Position numbers and translations under genes: made by a program
Shown: positions 43,375-52,302 of the stretch, in pieces
Position numbering within the stretch: the stretch's first letter is position 1
Layout of the letters: each line of letters begins with the position of its first letter
Notes under the pieces: model-generated
Told to the model about the DNA's origin: nothing
What the model saw: the letters and a program-made list of their open reading frames with translations, nothing else
The model's database searches: none
Source of the DNA: Bacteroidota bacterium
GTDB lineage: Bacteria > Bacteroidota > Bacteroidia > Chitinophagales > Saprospiraceae
DNA length: 64,000 nt
Assembly: GCA_018222965.1 (NCBI GenBank)
Contig: JAAEZH010000015.1
Coordinates: forward strand, 1-64,000
Direction of reading: 5' to 3'

Positions 43375-44664
43375 ATGAAAAAACCACCTTTTAGTCCCGA
43401 ATCATTGATGATGTCTTACGGCTACAAGCCGGAACTGTCTGAAGGAGCCATCAAATGTCCCATCTTTCAAACCTCGACCTTCGTTTTTAAGAATGCCGAA
43501 GAAGGAAAGGCTTTTTTCGAGCTGGCTTACGGATTGAGAGAAGCCGACAAGGATGAGCAACCCGGACTCATCTACAGCCGCCTGAATAATCCCGATCTGG
43601 AAATCCTGGAAGAACGCCTTTCCCTTTGGGACGGTGCAGAATCCTGTGCCGTTTTTGAGAGTGGCATGTCGGCTATTTCCAGTGTCCTTTTCGAATTTCT
43701 GGAACCAGGCGACCTCTTACTATACAGCAATCCGGTATATGGAGGAACCGACCACTTCATCAAACACGTTCTCAAAAAATTTGGCATTCATACGCTGGGA
43801 TTCAAACCCGGACAAAGTGTTGAAGAAATCCGTCAATTAGTAGAAGCAAGCGGCATGGCTGATCGGCTGGCCATGGTCTACCTCGAGACCCCGGCCAATC
43901 CGACCAATGCCCTGATCGATATTCGTGCCTGTAAAGAGTTGGCAAATAGCTACTCAAACCCCAAAAAACAAGTTCTCACGGCTGTCGACAACACCTACCT
44001 CGGTCCGCTTTGGCAACATCCGCTCAAGCAGGGAGCAGATCTGGTATTGTATTCTGCTACCAAATACATCGGCGGCCACAGCGATGTAATTGCGGGAGCC
44101 TGTCTGGGCTCCAAAGAACTGATCACCCGCCTGAAAACCCTGCGCACCTTCCTGGGAAACATGGCTGGGCCGTGGACGGGATGGCTGTTGCTCCGTAGTT
44201 TGGAAACACTGAAAGTGCGGATGGAGCAGCAAGCTCGAAATGCCCAGGAGCTAGCCGATTTCCTTCGCGACCAGGAAGCCGTTGAAAAAGTATATTTCCT
44301 CGGCCACTTGAAGCCGGAAGACGGAGAGCAGTATCGTATATTCCAAAATCAATGCTTGTCTCCAGGTGCTATGATCGCCTTCCTCATTAAGGGCGGAGAA
44401 AAAGAAGCTTTTGCCTTCCTCAATCATTTGAAATTATTCAAATTGGCGGTGAGCCTGGGAAGTACAGAATCCCTGGCCCAGCATCCAGCCAGCATGACAC
44501 ATGCCGGTGTGGATCCGGCAGAGCGCATGGAGTTTGGGATCAGCGATAATCTGATACGTTTGTCTATCGGAGTCGAAAAAGCAGAGGATCTGATTTGGGA
44601 TATCCGGCAGGCTCTCTCACATGTAAACAGTTGGAAGGAAGAGGCCGTACCAAGTCTTGTTTAG
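43375..44664 (+). CDS. Cys/Met metabolism PLP-dependent enzyme (gamma-lyase/synthase type)
   Basis: 429-residue fold-type I PLP enzyme of the cystathionine gamma-synthase/methionine gamma-lyase family. Seen: YSRLNNPDLEILEERL, FESGMSAISS, NPVYGGTDHF, the cofactor-binding VDNTYLGP with its Asp, and the PLP-binding Lys in SATKYIGGHSD (about 226-236). The C-terminal SLGSTESLAQHPASMTH region is conserved. The YGGT segment lacks the Cys (YGCT) that typifies methionine gamma-lyase, so a cystathionine-type or homocysteine-related role is equally possible. It is divergent from an Lrp-type regulator that probably controls it. Confidence 0.83.
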   Translation: MKKPPFSPESLMMSYGYKPELSEGAIKCPIFQTSTFVFKNAEEGKAFFELAYGLREADKDEQPGLIYSRLNNPDLEILEERLSLWDGAESCAVFESGMSAISSVLFEFLEPGDLLLYSNPVYGGTDHFIKHVLKKFGIHTLGFKPGQSVEEIRQLVEASGMADRLAMVYLETPANPTNALIDIRACKELANSYSNPKKQVLTAVDNTYLGPLWQHPLKQGADLVLYSATKYIGGHSDVIAGACLGSKELITRLKTLRTFLGNMAGPWTGWLLLRSLETLKVRMEQQARNAQELADFLRDQEAVEKVYFLGHLKPEDGEQYRIFQNQCLSPGAMIAFLIKGGEKEAFAFLNHLKLFKLAVSLGSTESLAQHPASMTHAGVDPAERMEFGISDNLIRLSIGVEKAEDLIWDIRQALSHVNSWKEEAVPSLV

Positions 44665-44687
44665 ACAGCTTTCCTCCCATTTGAAAG

Positions 44688-44716
44688 GCTCCTGTCACAT
44701 TTTTTCGCCTTGAGCG
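44688..44716 (+). promoter_or_regulatory. Upstream block shared with the EF-G-like gene
   Basis: GCTCCTGTCACAT followed by TTTTTCGCCTTGAGCG lies 84 to 56 bases before the ATG of the cytochrome gene. GCTCGTCAGAATTATCT followed by TTCGCCTTGAGCG lies at 10444-10473, with TTCGCCTTGAGCG beginning 70 bases before the EF-G-like start (68 bases here). The 13-bp core is identical. Here it forms the small hairpin TTTCGC/GCGAAA. A common regulatory element is inferred. Confidence 0.45.
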
Positions 44717-44771
44717 AAACAAAGCCCCTTAGATTCGGATATATTTAACATTTGATAAATTCTCCGATTGC

Positions 44772-46724
44772 ATGAGGCTGATACCTTTGAAAATACTGGC
44801 AGGAGTCTTTTTTTTGCTTCCTATCCTAATGTCACATCTGCCTGTTCAACAGGCAGAAGCTGAAATCGCTGCTTTTCACTCAAAGGCTGAACTGGATCGC
44901 TTTTCCTATATGTTTCCCGACAGCCTACTCCCCAATCAATACAACGAACTCTTTGCAGCCTCCGGCACCTGCGATAAATGCCACGGTTACGACACGGCCA
45001 TGGTGGCCAGCGTAGACCCGATCGGGCAAGATATTAATGTAGTCGATGATTGGCGATCTACGATGATGGCCAATTCGGCCAGGGACCCTTTCTGGCGAGC
45101 AAAAGTCAGCCACGAAGTACTCGTCAACCCCCAACATCAGGAAGAACTGGAAGACAAATGTACTTCCTGTCATGCCCCCCTGGGACACTTCAATGCCAAA
45201 GAGCTGGGGCAGCCCCATTATTCTATGGCTGATCTGGCTTTCGACACGGTAGCCCTGGACGGTGTTTCCTGTCTGGCCTGCCATCAGCAGCAGCCTGAAA
45301 ACCTGGGCGATGGTCATTCGGGGAATCTTTTGTTTGACACAGCCCAAATAGCCTACGGACCTTATCCGGGGCCACTCGCTACTCCAATGGCGCTCGAGTC
45401 AGGCTGGGTGCCCCTTTATGGTCCGCATATTCAGGACGCCGGAGTTTGTGCAGCCTGCCATACCCTGATCACCTCAACCGTCGACCTCGATGGCAATTAC
45501 ACAGGAGGCAGTTTTGTAGAGCAGGCTACCTATCACGAATGGCTAAACTCTGAATATGCCGACGATGGAATCAGTTGCCAATCTTGTCACATGCCCCAGT
45601 TTTCCAAAGCAGGCGTCTATTTGGCTTCCGGTATTGAAACCGAGCCCCGCTCCCCTTTTGGCCTGCACGATCTGGTGGGTGCCAACACTTTAATGCTGGA
45701 AATTTTGAGAGACAATGCCGAAACACTTGGAGTAACGGCGCTGCCGGAGCATTTTGACGAGACCATCGCCAAAACCCTCAACCTGCTTCAAAGTCAAAGC
45801 TTACAAGTGGAGCTCGATTATGAAGCTTCGGGCAGTGATTCTGTGGACATAAGCGTTTTGCTCACCAATATGGCAGGCCATAAATTTCCATCAGGTTATC
45901 CGGCGCGCCGACTGGTTGTTCAGTTTATCCTGGAGAACGAAGAAACCAGTGATACGCTTTTTGCCAGCGGCCTGTTTGATGATTCCTTTGAAGCCACCGG
46001 CCAGAACCCGGACTTTGAACCGCATTACGATATCATCCGGGATGAAGAGGAAGTGCAGATATACGAATTGGTCATGGGAGATGTAGATGGAAATGTGACA
46101 ACGGTTTTAGAAAGAGCCGATCACCCCATAAAAGACAACAGGCTTACGCCGAAGGGCTTTAGCCTAAGCGATCCGGTATACGACACTACCCGAATCGCCG
46201 GACTGGCATTGACAGACCTCAATTTCAACAAAGACGAGGAGGGTGTCGAAGGAAGTGGCACCGATCGACTCCTCTACCGCCTGCCCGTTGAATACTTTTA
46301 CGACGATTCCCGCATCCAGGTTCGGGTGTATTATCAAAGCGCTCCCCCCAAATGGATGGAAGAGATGTTTTCTGAAAGTTCTCCGGAAATTGATTCCTTT
46401 AAAGACATGTTTGATGCAGCCGACAGAAGCCCTGTACTCATCAGAGAACGAACACTTTCCATTCCGGGAACGGTTTCGACGCAGGCTGTTGCCAACAGGC
46501 AAAAATTCAGGCTTTCGCCGAATCCTGCCTCAGGCTTTTTCCAGGTGGAAGCTGAAACCACATTTGACTTATATCTTTATTCCCCGAAAGGGAAATTAAT
46601 ATACCGCCAATCCGGCGAGTCGGGGCTTAACCACTTTGATATCAACTTGCCTCCCGGTGTGTACTTTATCTACATTACAGACGAAACTAATAAGGGATCA
46701 ACCCAACGGATAATCATCCAATAA
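44772..46724 (+). CDS. Five-heme cytochrome c with T9SS sorting domain
   Basis: 650-residue exported protein. The signal peptide covers about residues 1-23. Five CxxCH heme sites start at Cys 67 (CDKCH), 130 (CTSCH), 167 (CLACH), 226 (CAACH) and 269 (CQSCH), as in cytochrome c554/NapC-NrfA-like multiheme folds. A beta-rich region follows (MAGHKFPSGYPARRLVVQF). The last about 75 residues are a Por-secretion/T9SS sorting domain (LSPNPASGFFQVEAETT and PPGVYFIYITDE), so the protein would be sent through the type IX system to the cell surface or medium. The CRTAC1-like gene follows after ten bases and ends in the same type of domain. The redox partner is not known. Confidence 0.88.
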   Translation: MRLIPLKILAGVFFLLPILMSHLPVQQAEAEIAAFHSKAELDRFSYMFPDSLLPNQYNELFAASGTCDKCHGYDTAMVASVDPIGQDINVVDDWRSTMMANSARDPFWRAKVSHEVLVNPQHQEELEDKCTSCHAPLGHFNAKELGQPHYSMADLAFDTVALDGVSCLACHQQQPENLGDGHSGNLLFDTAQIAYGPYPGPLATPMALESGWVPLYGPHIQDAGVCAACHTLITSTVDLDGNYTGGSFVEQATYHEWLNSEYADDGISCQSCHMPQFSKAGVYLASGIETEPRSPFGLHDLVGANTLMLEILRDNAETLGVTALPEHFDETIAKTLNLLQSQSLQVELDYEASGSDSVDISVLLTNMAGHKFPSGYPARRLVVQFILENEETSDTLFASGLFDDSFEATGQNPDFEPHYDIIRDEEEVQIYELVMGDVDGNVTTVLERADHPIKDNRLTPKGFSLSDPVYDTTRIAGLALTDLNFNKDEEGVEGSGTDRLLYRLPVEYFYDDSRIQVRVYYQSAPPKWMEEMFSESSPEIDSFKDMFDAADRSPVLIRERTLSIPGTVSTQAVANRQKFRLSPNPASGFFQVEAETTFDLYLYSPKGKLIYRQSGESGLNHFDINLPPGVYFIYITDETNKGSTQRIIIQ

Positions 46725-46734
46725 TGCTGAAATT

Positions 46735-49479
46735 ATGAAGAACAATTTACTCCTGTACCTAATGTTGCTTCTGGCTGTAATGCCATTCGCCGAAAGGCTG
46801 CAAGCACAAATAAGCTTTACCGACAACTCGAATCTGCTGGGAACTACCTCCGGTTTTTCCTACGAAGATTGCGCCGTTGACATGAACGGAGACTTCCTCG
46901 ATGATGTGGTACGTGTAACCGGCAACGGCATGTATATCGATTACCAACAGATCGACGGCTCCTTCACGCAATCCTTTTTTGCCATTGATTTTGAAAATGT
47001 ACCGAGCTGGAGTTTGTGTGCCGGCGACATAGACGGCAATGGCTACAACGATCTATTATTTGGAGATGGTAACAGAGTCTCCTTCGTATACGCCAATGCA
47101 GACGGAACGGCCTATACCGAAGACGACCGTCCGGAGTACATTTTCTGCCAGCGAAGCACCATGGCCGACATCGACAACGATGGCCACCTCGATGCTTTTG
47201 TTTGCCATGATGTCGATCAAAGCCACCCCTATCGCAATGATGGAAACGGCTACCTCGAACTGGACCAAACGCTTATCGAAACCATCGACCAACCCGGCAA
47301 TTATGCTGCTATCTGGTGCGATTATGACAACGACAATGACATAGATCTGTACGTTACAAAGTGCCGCGGTGGAGCGCCTCCGGGTGACCCTACTCGCACA
47401 AACCGCCTGTATCAAAACAACGGCGACGGCACTTATACAGAAGTAGCCGAGGCAGCTAATATGGATGACAATTCGCAATCCTGGGCTACGGTCTTTGAAG
47501 ACTTTGACAACGACGGCGATTTTGATGCCTTCATTGTAAATCACGACTTCACCAACCTCCTCATGCGAAATGAAGGAGACGGCACCTTTACCAATGTAAT
47601 CGGCGCCAGCGGAATTGATGAATTTGATCTGGGTGCCTGGGAAAATGCCTCTGGTGATTTCAACAACGATGGCTATGTAGACATCCTTTCCGAGCTCGGC
47701 AAGGAGATATACTTTGGCAATGGCGACCTTACATTTACCAGTCAGGATTTGCCATTTGATGATGGCGGAATCGGTGATTTCAACAACGACGGCTTTTTGG
47801 ATGTCATCAAAAGCAACGCACTTTGGCTCAATGACGGCAATGACCACAACTGGGTAAAGATTTCCACCGTAGGCACCTTCAGCAACCTGAATGGAATTGG
47901 AGCAAGAGTTGAAATTCACGGAGACTGGGGTATTCAGATCCGGGAGGTTCGCTCCGGCCAGAGTTTTAGTCCGATGAGCACCCTCAACGTGCATTTCGGA
48001 TTGGGCGATGCCACATCCATTGACCAGATCGTGGTTAAATGGCCCTCCGGATTTGAAACAGTAGTAGAAAATCCGGCTATTAATACGGCACATGTAATTA
48101 CAGAAGTAGGTTGTCTCTTGCCTGCTACCGTACTGAGCGTGGATGGGTCCACCCAATTATGTCCCGGAGAAAGCATCAACATTTCTGCACCGGAAGGATT
48201 TACGTATGCCTGGTCTACGGAGGAAGACACCCAATCCATTCTGGTAAATGAGCCCGGCAATTACAGCGTGACATTAACAGATGCGGATGGATGTGTATCC
48301 CTTTCAAACATTGTACAGGTAATGAATGTCGTGGAAGTATATCCGACCATTGATGCTCAAAGCAGTTTGATATTCTGTAAGGGAGAATCCGTTATGCTGA
48401 CATCCAGTGGAGGTCCAAACCTCGAATGGTCCAATGGCCAAACTTCCGAAAACATTGAAGTTTTTGAGAGCGGCATTTATTCTGTAAGTGTGGATCCCGT
48501 TTGCCCGGGAGACGCTTTGCTTTCCAACGAGCTGGAAGTGGTTGTTCTGGAGTCTGCAGAACCCGAGCTTCTGGCTGTTATGCCAAACGGAGATCAGACA
48601 TTCACCCTGACGGCTGCCGGTGAAAACCTCAGCTGGTATGATGCAGAATCCGGTGGTAATTTGCTGGGCACAGGCGACAGTTATGTGACCCCTCCATTGA
48701 GTGACGAAACGACTTATTGGGTAGAATCCACCTCTGAATACCCCGGAGAATTACAGGAAGGCGGGAAGGAAGACCTAACAGGAAACGGTGGACTTCCCGC
48801 ATCAGGAGGCTATTCCCTATTTGACAGTTGGGAGCCTTTTACCCTTATTTCTGTTGATGTATTTGTCCCTCAGAATGCAGCAGAGGGCACACGTACGGTG
48901 CAACTCACCGATGCCAACGGAATCGTGTTGGAAGAAAAAGTATTTGAACTGGAGCAGGGGCAACATCAGCTTGATCTCAATTTTGCCGTACCGGTTGGTG
49001 TTGACCTGAGTCTGCGTTGCCCGGAAGCAAATTTATTCCGAAACTCCGGTAGTGTGTCCTATCCATATCCGATTGGTGATGTAGGCGAGCTAAAAACCTC
49101 CTCTTTTGGCACAGGCTATTACTACTATTTCTACAACTGGAAGATTCAGAAGGAGAGTTTCAGTTGTACCTCGTATCGCATACCGGCTACGGTAACTTTC
49201 TCCGGTACGGATGAACTAGCTGCTTACGGTTCTTTGGAGCTTTTCCCCAACCCGGCAACAGACGAAGTAATTCTGAGCTTTGAAGCTGAAACTGCTTATC
49301 CGGCTGAAGTACAGGTATTGGATGTAATGGGTCGGGTACTGATACAACGTCAGATTGATATGCTGCAGTCTGGTGAGAATCAAATTCGATTAGCCGTAGA
49401 CCATTTGCCTGCGGGTATTTATGAGACCCGTTTTATTATTGAAGGGAAACAGGCTGTACGAAAACTGATTGTGGAATAA
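46735..49479 (+). CDS. CRTAC1-like FG-GAP/VCBS protein with ASPIC/UnbV and T9SS domains
   Basis: 914 residues, secreted. Signal peptide about 1-24. Residues about 30-360 hold six or more FG-GAP/VCBS repeats with calcium-binding DxDxDGxxD loops (MADIDNDGHLDAF, DYDNDNDIDLYV, DFDNDGDFDAF, DFNNDGYVDIL). Residues about 370-450 are the ASPIC/UnbV domain (SNLNGIGARVEI, VHFGLGD, VVKWPSG). Immunoglobulin-like repeats with PGNYSV strands fill the middle, and the last about 80 residues are a T9SS sorting domain (LFPNPATDEVILSFEAE). It is a surface or secreted beta-propeller protein, probably for binding, and is co-transcribed with the cytochrome gene upstream. A 13-bp TTCGCCGAAAGGC motif sits in the signal-peptide region (46786-46798). 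Confidence 0.88.
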   Translation: MKNNLLLYLMLLLAVMPFAERLQAQISFTDNSNLLGTTSGFSYEDCAVDMNGDFLDDVVRVTGNGMYIDYQQIDGSFTQSFFAIDFENVPSWSLCAGDIDGNGYNDLLFGDGNRVSFVYANADGTAYTEDDRPEYIFCQRSTMADIDNDGHLDAFVCHDVDQSHPYRNDGNGYLELDQTLIETIDQPGNYAAIWCDYDNDNDIDLYVTKCRGGAPPGDPTRTNRLYQNNGDGTYTEVAEAANMDDNSQSWATVFEDFDNDGDFDAFIVNHDFTNLLMRNEGDGTFTNVIGASGIDEFDLGAWENASGDFNNDGYVDILSELGKEIYFGNGDLTFTSQDLPFDDGGIGDFNNDGFLDVIKSNALWLNDGNDHNWVKISTVGTFSNLNGIGARVEIHGDWGIQIREVRSGQSFSPMSTLNVHFGLGDATSIDQIVVKWPSGFETVVENPAINTAHVITEVGCLLPATVLSVDGSTQLCPGESINISAPEGFTYAWSTEEDTQSILVNEPGNYSVTLTDADGCVSLSNIVQVMNVVEVYPTIDAQSSLIFCKGESVMLTSSGGPNLEWSNGQTSENIEVFESGIYSVSVDPVCPGDALLSNELEVVVLESAEPELLAVMPNGDQTFTLTAAGENLSWYDAESGGNLLGTGDSYVTPPLSDETTYWVESTSEYPGELQEGGKEDLTGNGGLPASGGYSLFDSWEPFTLISVDVFVPQNAAEGTRTVQLTDANGIVLEEKVFELEQGQHQLDLNFAVPVGVDLSLRCPEANLFRNSGSVSYPYPIGDVGELKTSSFGTGYYYYFYNWKIQKESFSCTSYRIPATVTFSGTDELAAYGSLELFPNPATDEVILSFEAETAYPAEVQVLDVMGRVLIQRQIDMLQSGENQIRLAVDHLPAGIYETRFIIEGKQAVRKLIVE

Positions 49480-49502
49480 ATTTCCTGCATGCAAACAGCC
49501 TG

Positions 49503-49552
49503 AAAAACGGCTGCCACCGCCAATTATATGGTTCCGGAGGCAGCCGTTTTTT
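49503..49552 (+). terminator. Terminator after the CRTAC1-like gene
   Basis: AAAAACGGCTGCC (49503-49515) and GGCAGCCGTTTTT (49539-49551) form a 13-bp perfect stem with a T-run at the 3' side. Confidence 0.92.
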
Positions 49553-49557
49553 ATTTC

Positions 49558-49602
49558 AACCTGACAGGTCGCCGACCTGACGGGTCGGCGACCTGTCAGG
49601 TT
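49558..49602. repeat. 20-bp perfect inverted repeat
   Basis: Two 20-base arms (49558-49577 and 49583-49602) are exact reverse complements with a 5-base loop. The sub-motif CCTGACAGGT/ACCTGTCAGG is itself palindromic. It lies between a strong terminator and the rlmL-type gene and overlaps the far 5' end of the open frame. It looks like a REP-type dispersed element, but I find only one copy in the window. Confidence 0.8.
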
Positions 49603-49672
49603 GGCAACCCATTTACCGGCATTTTCACCGGAAATCCGTACTTTCCCCAATCACAAAACACAGCTGCCGAAT

Positions 49673-50821
49673 TTGAAATTTATTGCCAAAACTTTACACG
49701 GACTGGAAAACGTACTTGCCCGGGAACTCCTGTTCCTCGGTGCAGGTGAAGTCGAACGAATAAACCGCGCCGTTTCCTTTTCCGGAGACATGGAATTGCT
49801 CTACAAAGCAAACCTCCACCTCCGTACCGCATTACGGATCATACAGCCTGTTCATCATTTTGAGGCCTATAATGAAGACCGCCTCTACACGGAGGTTTAC
49901 AATTTTGACTGGTTTCCTTTTCTGAAAATCAACCAGACCTTCGCAATTGACGCTACCGTTTCTTCCGATCGATTCCGACACTCCAAATACGTGGCACTTA
50001 AAACCAAAGATGCCATCGTAGACCAGTTTCGAAAACGCATAGGACGTCGGCCTTCTATCGATACAGAAAATCCGGATGTCCGGATCAATATTCACGTTTT
50101 CAAGACTTCATTTACGATTTCACTGGATAGCAGCGGCGACTCGCTCCACAAAAGAGGCTATCGCATGCGGGCCCATCCGGCACCCCTCAACGAAGTACTG
50201 GCAGCTGGTATGATTAAACTGTCCGGCTGGACTCCCGATCAGGTATTAGTCGATCCCATGTGTGGCTCCGGAACCTTGCTGATAGAGGCAGCCATGCAGG
50301 CTAGAAACATTCCACCGGCACCCCGCAATCGACGATTCGGTTTCCAAAACTGGAAAAACTACGATCCGGATCTTTGGAAAAAGCTTCTAAGTGATTCCCG
50401 CGATCAGATCAAAGAGCCCGATCTCCAAATCATGGGATTTGATCAGGAGCAATATGCCCTCGATATCACGAAGGAATCTTTGCTTAAGTTCCGCCTGGAG
50501 CGCTTTGTTTCTCTAAGAAAACGAAACTTCTTCAAAATGGATCCGCCTGCCGAAGCAGGTATCATTGTTACCAATCCGCCCTATGGCGAAAGGATTGGGA
50601 CGGGAGATATGGAAGCCTTTTACGAACGCATTGGCGATCATCTCAAACAAAACTGGACGGGTTGGGAAGCCTGGATTATCAGCTCCAATATGGAGGCATT
50701 GAAGCGATTCGGATTGCGACCATCAAAAAAGCTCGTGCTCTTTAATGGTCCGCTGGAATGTAAGTTTCAACAATTTGAAATGTATTCCGGAAGCCGCAAA
50801 AACAAGGAAAGTTCTGACTAA
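49673..50821 (+). CDS. 23S rRNA methyltransferase, THUMP-methylase (RlmL N-half-like)
   Basis: 382 residues from a TTG at 49673, giving LKFIAKTLHGLENVLARELL, which matches the family's usual beginning. The open frame extends to 49601 through a palindrome, which makes that extension unlikely; no ATG start is available. A THUMP domain (about 45-150) is followed by the methylase with motif DPMCGSGTLLIEAA, and NPPYGERIG is the catalytic NPPY loop. This is the RlmL/TrmN-like N2-guanine methyltransferase group; bacterial RlmL makes m2G2445 in 23S rRNA. The stop overlaps the start of the RluA gene by one base (TAATG). Confidence 0.83.
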   Translation: MKFIAKTLHGLENVLARELLFLGAGEVERINRAVSFSGDMELLYKANLHLRTALRIIQPVHHFEAYNEDRLYTEVYNFDWFPFLKINQTFAIDATVSSDRFRHSKYVALKTKDAIVDQFRKRIGRRPSIDTENPDVRINIHVFKTSFTISLDSSGDSLHKRGYRMRAHPAPLNEVLAAGMIKLSGWTPDQVLVDPMCGSGTLLIEAAMQARNIPPAPRNRRFGFQNWKNYDPDLWKKLLSDSRDQIKEPDLQIMGFDQEQYALDITKESLLKFRLERFVSLRKRNFFKMDPPAEAGIIVTNPPYGERIGTGDMEAFYERIGDHLKQNWTGWEAWIISSNMEALKRFGLRPSKKLVLFNGPLECKFQQFEMYSGSRKNKESSD

Positions 50822-51726
50822 TGTACCTGCTGGAATCGCATATCGTTCCGGCTGGCACCCCTCCGGTCCGGCTAAGTGATTATGCTGTCGGGATTTTTGA
50901 GATCATCCATTCCCGGAAGGGCATAAAAAAGGCCATTAAAAGGGGACAGATCCGTATTGATGGCAAACCTGCACAAAGCGGCGACTGGATAGAACCCGGT
51001 CAGTGTCTGGAGCTCTATGAGCGCGAAGACGCTCCGCCAAAACCATATGAATTAGATCTCGAGGTGCCTTTCGAAGATGATTATCTGGCAGTAGTGGTAA
51101 AACCTGCCGGATTAAGAGTCAGTGGTAATATTTATCAGACCCTTTTCAATGCTTTGTCGTTCAACCTCTCCCCTTCTCCGGTAAAGGATGCGCTACCCTG
51201 GCCGCTGCCCGCTCATCGACTGGACAAGCCGACCTCCGGACTGGTACTTATTGCCAAAACCCATTCTATTCGACAACAGTTGGGGAGGTTGTTTGAGCAA
51301 CGGAAAATTGACAAGACCTACCATTGTCTCGTGATCGGCAAAACACCTTTAAAAGGAAGCCTGAACACCCCTTTAGACAACAAAAGAGCGCTTACACATT
51401 TTGAACGTCTTGAGGAAATCCCCTCCCTGTTGAGTGGTCATTTATCCTTGCTGAGGATCAAGATAGAAACGGGTCGCACCCACCAGATTCGTCGCCATTT
51501 ATCAGAGGCCGGCTACCCCATTCTGGGTGATCGAAAGTATGGCTCTGAAGCTAAGGGCACGCAGCATAAAGGTTTATTTCTGGCCGCTACCCGCTTGTCT
51601 TTCTCTCATCCGGCTTTCGCCGAATCAAATACTAAACAGCAAGTAAATATTGAGATACCGCTGCCAAATAAATTCGAAAGTCTGATCAAACGGGAGACTC
51701 GCCGGTGGAAAAAGTGGCGCGAATAA
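50821..51726 (+). CDS. RluA-family pseudouridine synthase
   Basis: 301 residues. An S4-like RNA-binding domain covers residues about 15-75. The catalytic motif HRLDKPTSG (about 137-145) contains the nucleophilic Asp. The following KTYHCLVIGK and TGRTHQIRRHLSEAGYPILGDRKYG segments are characteristic of RluA/RluC/RluD enzymes. The exact uridine target in tRNA or rRNA is not known. It overlaps the upstream methyltransferase gene by one base, so both RNA-modification genes are expressed together. The variant motif GGCTTTCGCCGAATC is in its coding sequence (51612-51626). Confidence 0.9.
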   Translation: MYLLESHIVPAGTPPVRLSDYAVGIFEIIHSRKGIKKAIKRGQIRIDGKPAQSGDWIEPGQCLELYEREDAPPKPYELDLEVPFEDDYLAVVVKPAGLRVSGNIYQTLFNALSFNLSPSPVKDALPWPLPAHRLDKPTSGLVLIAKTHSIRQQLGRLFEQRKIDKTYHCLVIGKTPLKGSLNTPLDNKRALTHFERLEEIPSLLSGHLSLLRIKIETGRTHQIRRHLSEAGYPILGDRKYGSEAKGTQHKGLFLAATRLSFSHPAFAESNTKQQVNIEIPLPNKFESLIKRETRRWKKWRE

Positions 51727-51776
51727 TCCCAATGCTAAATTTGTTTCCGATCTTAGACCTTCACAACCCAGTGCTC

Positions 51777-52247
51777 ATGAGTCATCCAAACGAAAAATTG
51801 ATCCATTCCTTCTACCAGGCTTTTCAAGCGGGGGATGCGGAAGGCATGGCAGCCTGCTACCATCCTGAAATCAGCTTTAGCGATCCGGTTTTTCAAGACT
51901 TACGGGGCAAGGAAGCCGGCGATATGTGGCGGATGTTGTTAAGCCGGGCAACAGGCAATCTGAATATCCGCTTTTCTGATATTCAGGCAGATGACCAAAG
52001 CGGCCGTGCTCATTGGGAAGCCGATTATCCTTTTGGCCCCAAAAAGAGAATGGTGCATAATAAGATTCAAGCTACTTTCCGCTTCCGCGAAGGAAAGATC
52101 GTGGAACATCACGATCATTTCTCTTTCAGAAAATGGGCTTCTATGGCACTTGGGCCGATGGGAAAATTCTTTGGATGGGCTCCATTTGTCAAATCAGCTG
52201 TACGAAAAAAATCCAGATCATATTTACGGAAGTTTCAGGCCAAATAA
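51777..52247 (+). CDS. SnoaL-like (NTF2-fold) protein
   Basis: 156 residues from the ATG at 51777; the open frame begins at 51705, overlapping the RluA gene, but the first 24 residues are unlike the family. MSHPNEKLIHSFYQAFQAGDAEGMAACYHPEISFSDPVF is the standard start of a SnoaL/NTF2 fold, followed by REGKIVEHHDHFSFRKWASMAL. Proteins of this fold are small isomerases, hydrolases or binding proteins; no specific role can be given. It is followed after 55 bases by the TreS-like/maltokinase gene and may share its transcript with the RluA gene. Confidence 0.72.
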   Translation: MSHPNEKLIHSFYQAFQAGDAEGMAACYHPEISFSDPVFQDLRGKEAGDMWRMLLSRATGNLNIRFSDIQADDQSGRAHWEADYPFGPKKRMVHNKIQATFRFREGKIVEHHDHFSFRKWASMALGPMGKFFGWAPFVKSAVRKKSRSYLRKFQAK

Positions 52248-52302
52248 AGCCAGCCTTTTCGTAACTTCCCCATGCCCCTACCATCATAAGAAAAAGCAGC
52301 AG

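Noticed and set aside
49601-49672. First 24 residues of the rlmL-type frame
   Set aside because: The start codon lies in the second arm of a palindrome, and family members start at the LKFIAKTLHG segment.
51991-52302. N-terminal extension of the TreS-like/maltokinase frame
   Set aside because: The 104 extra residues overlap the SnoaL-type gene and have no family resemblance; the ATG at 52303 gives the normal TreS beginning.
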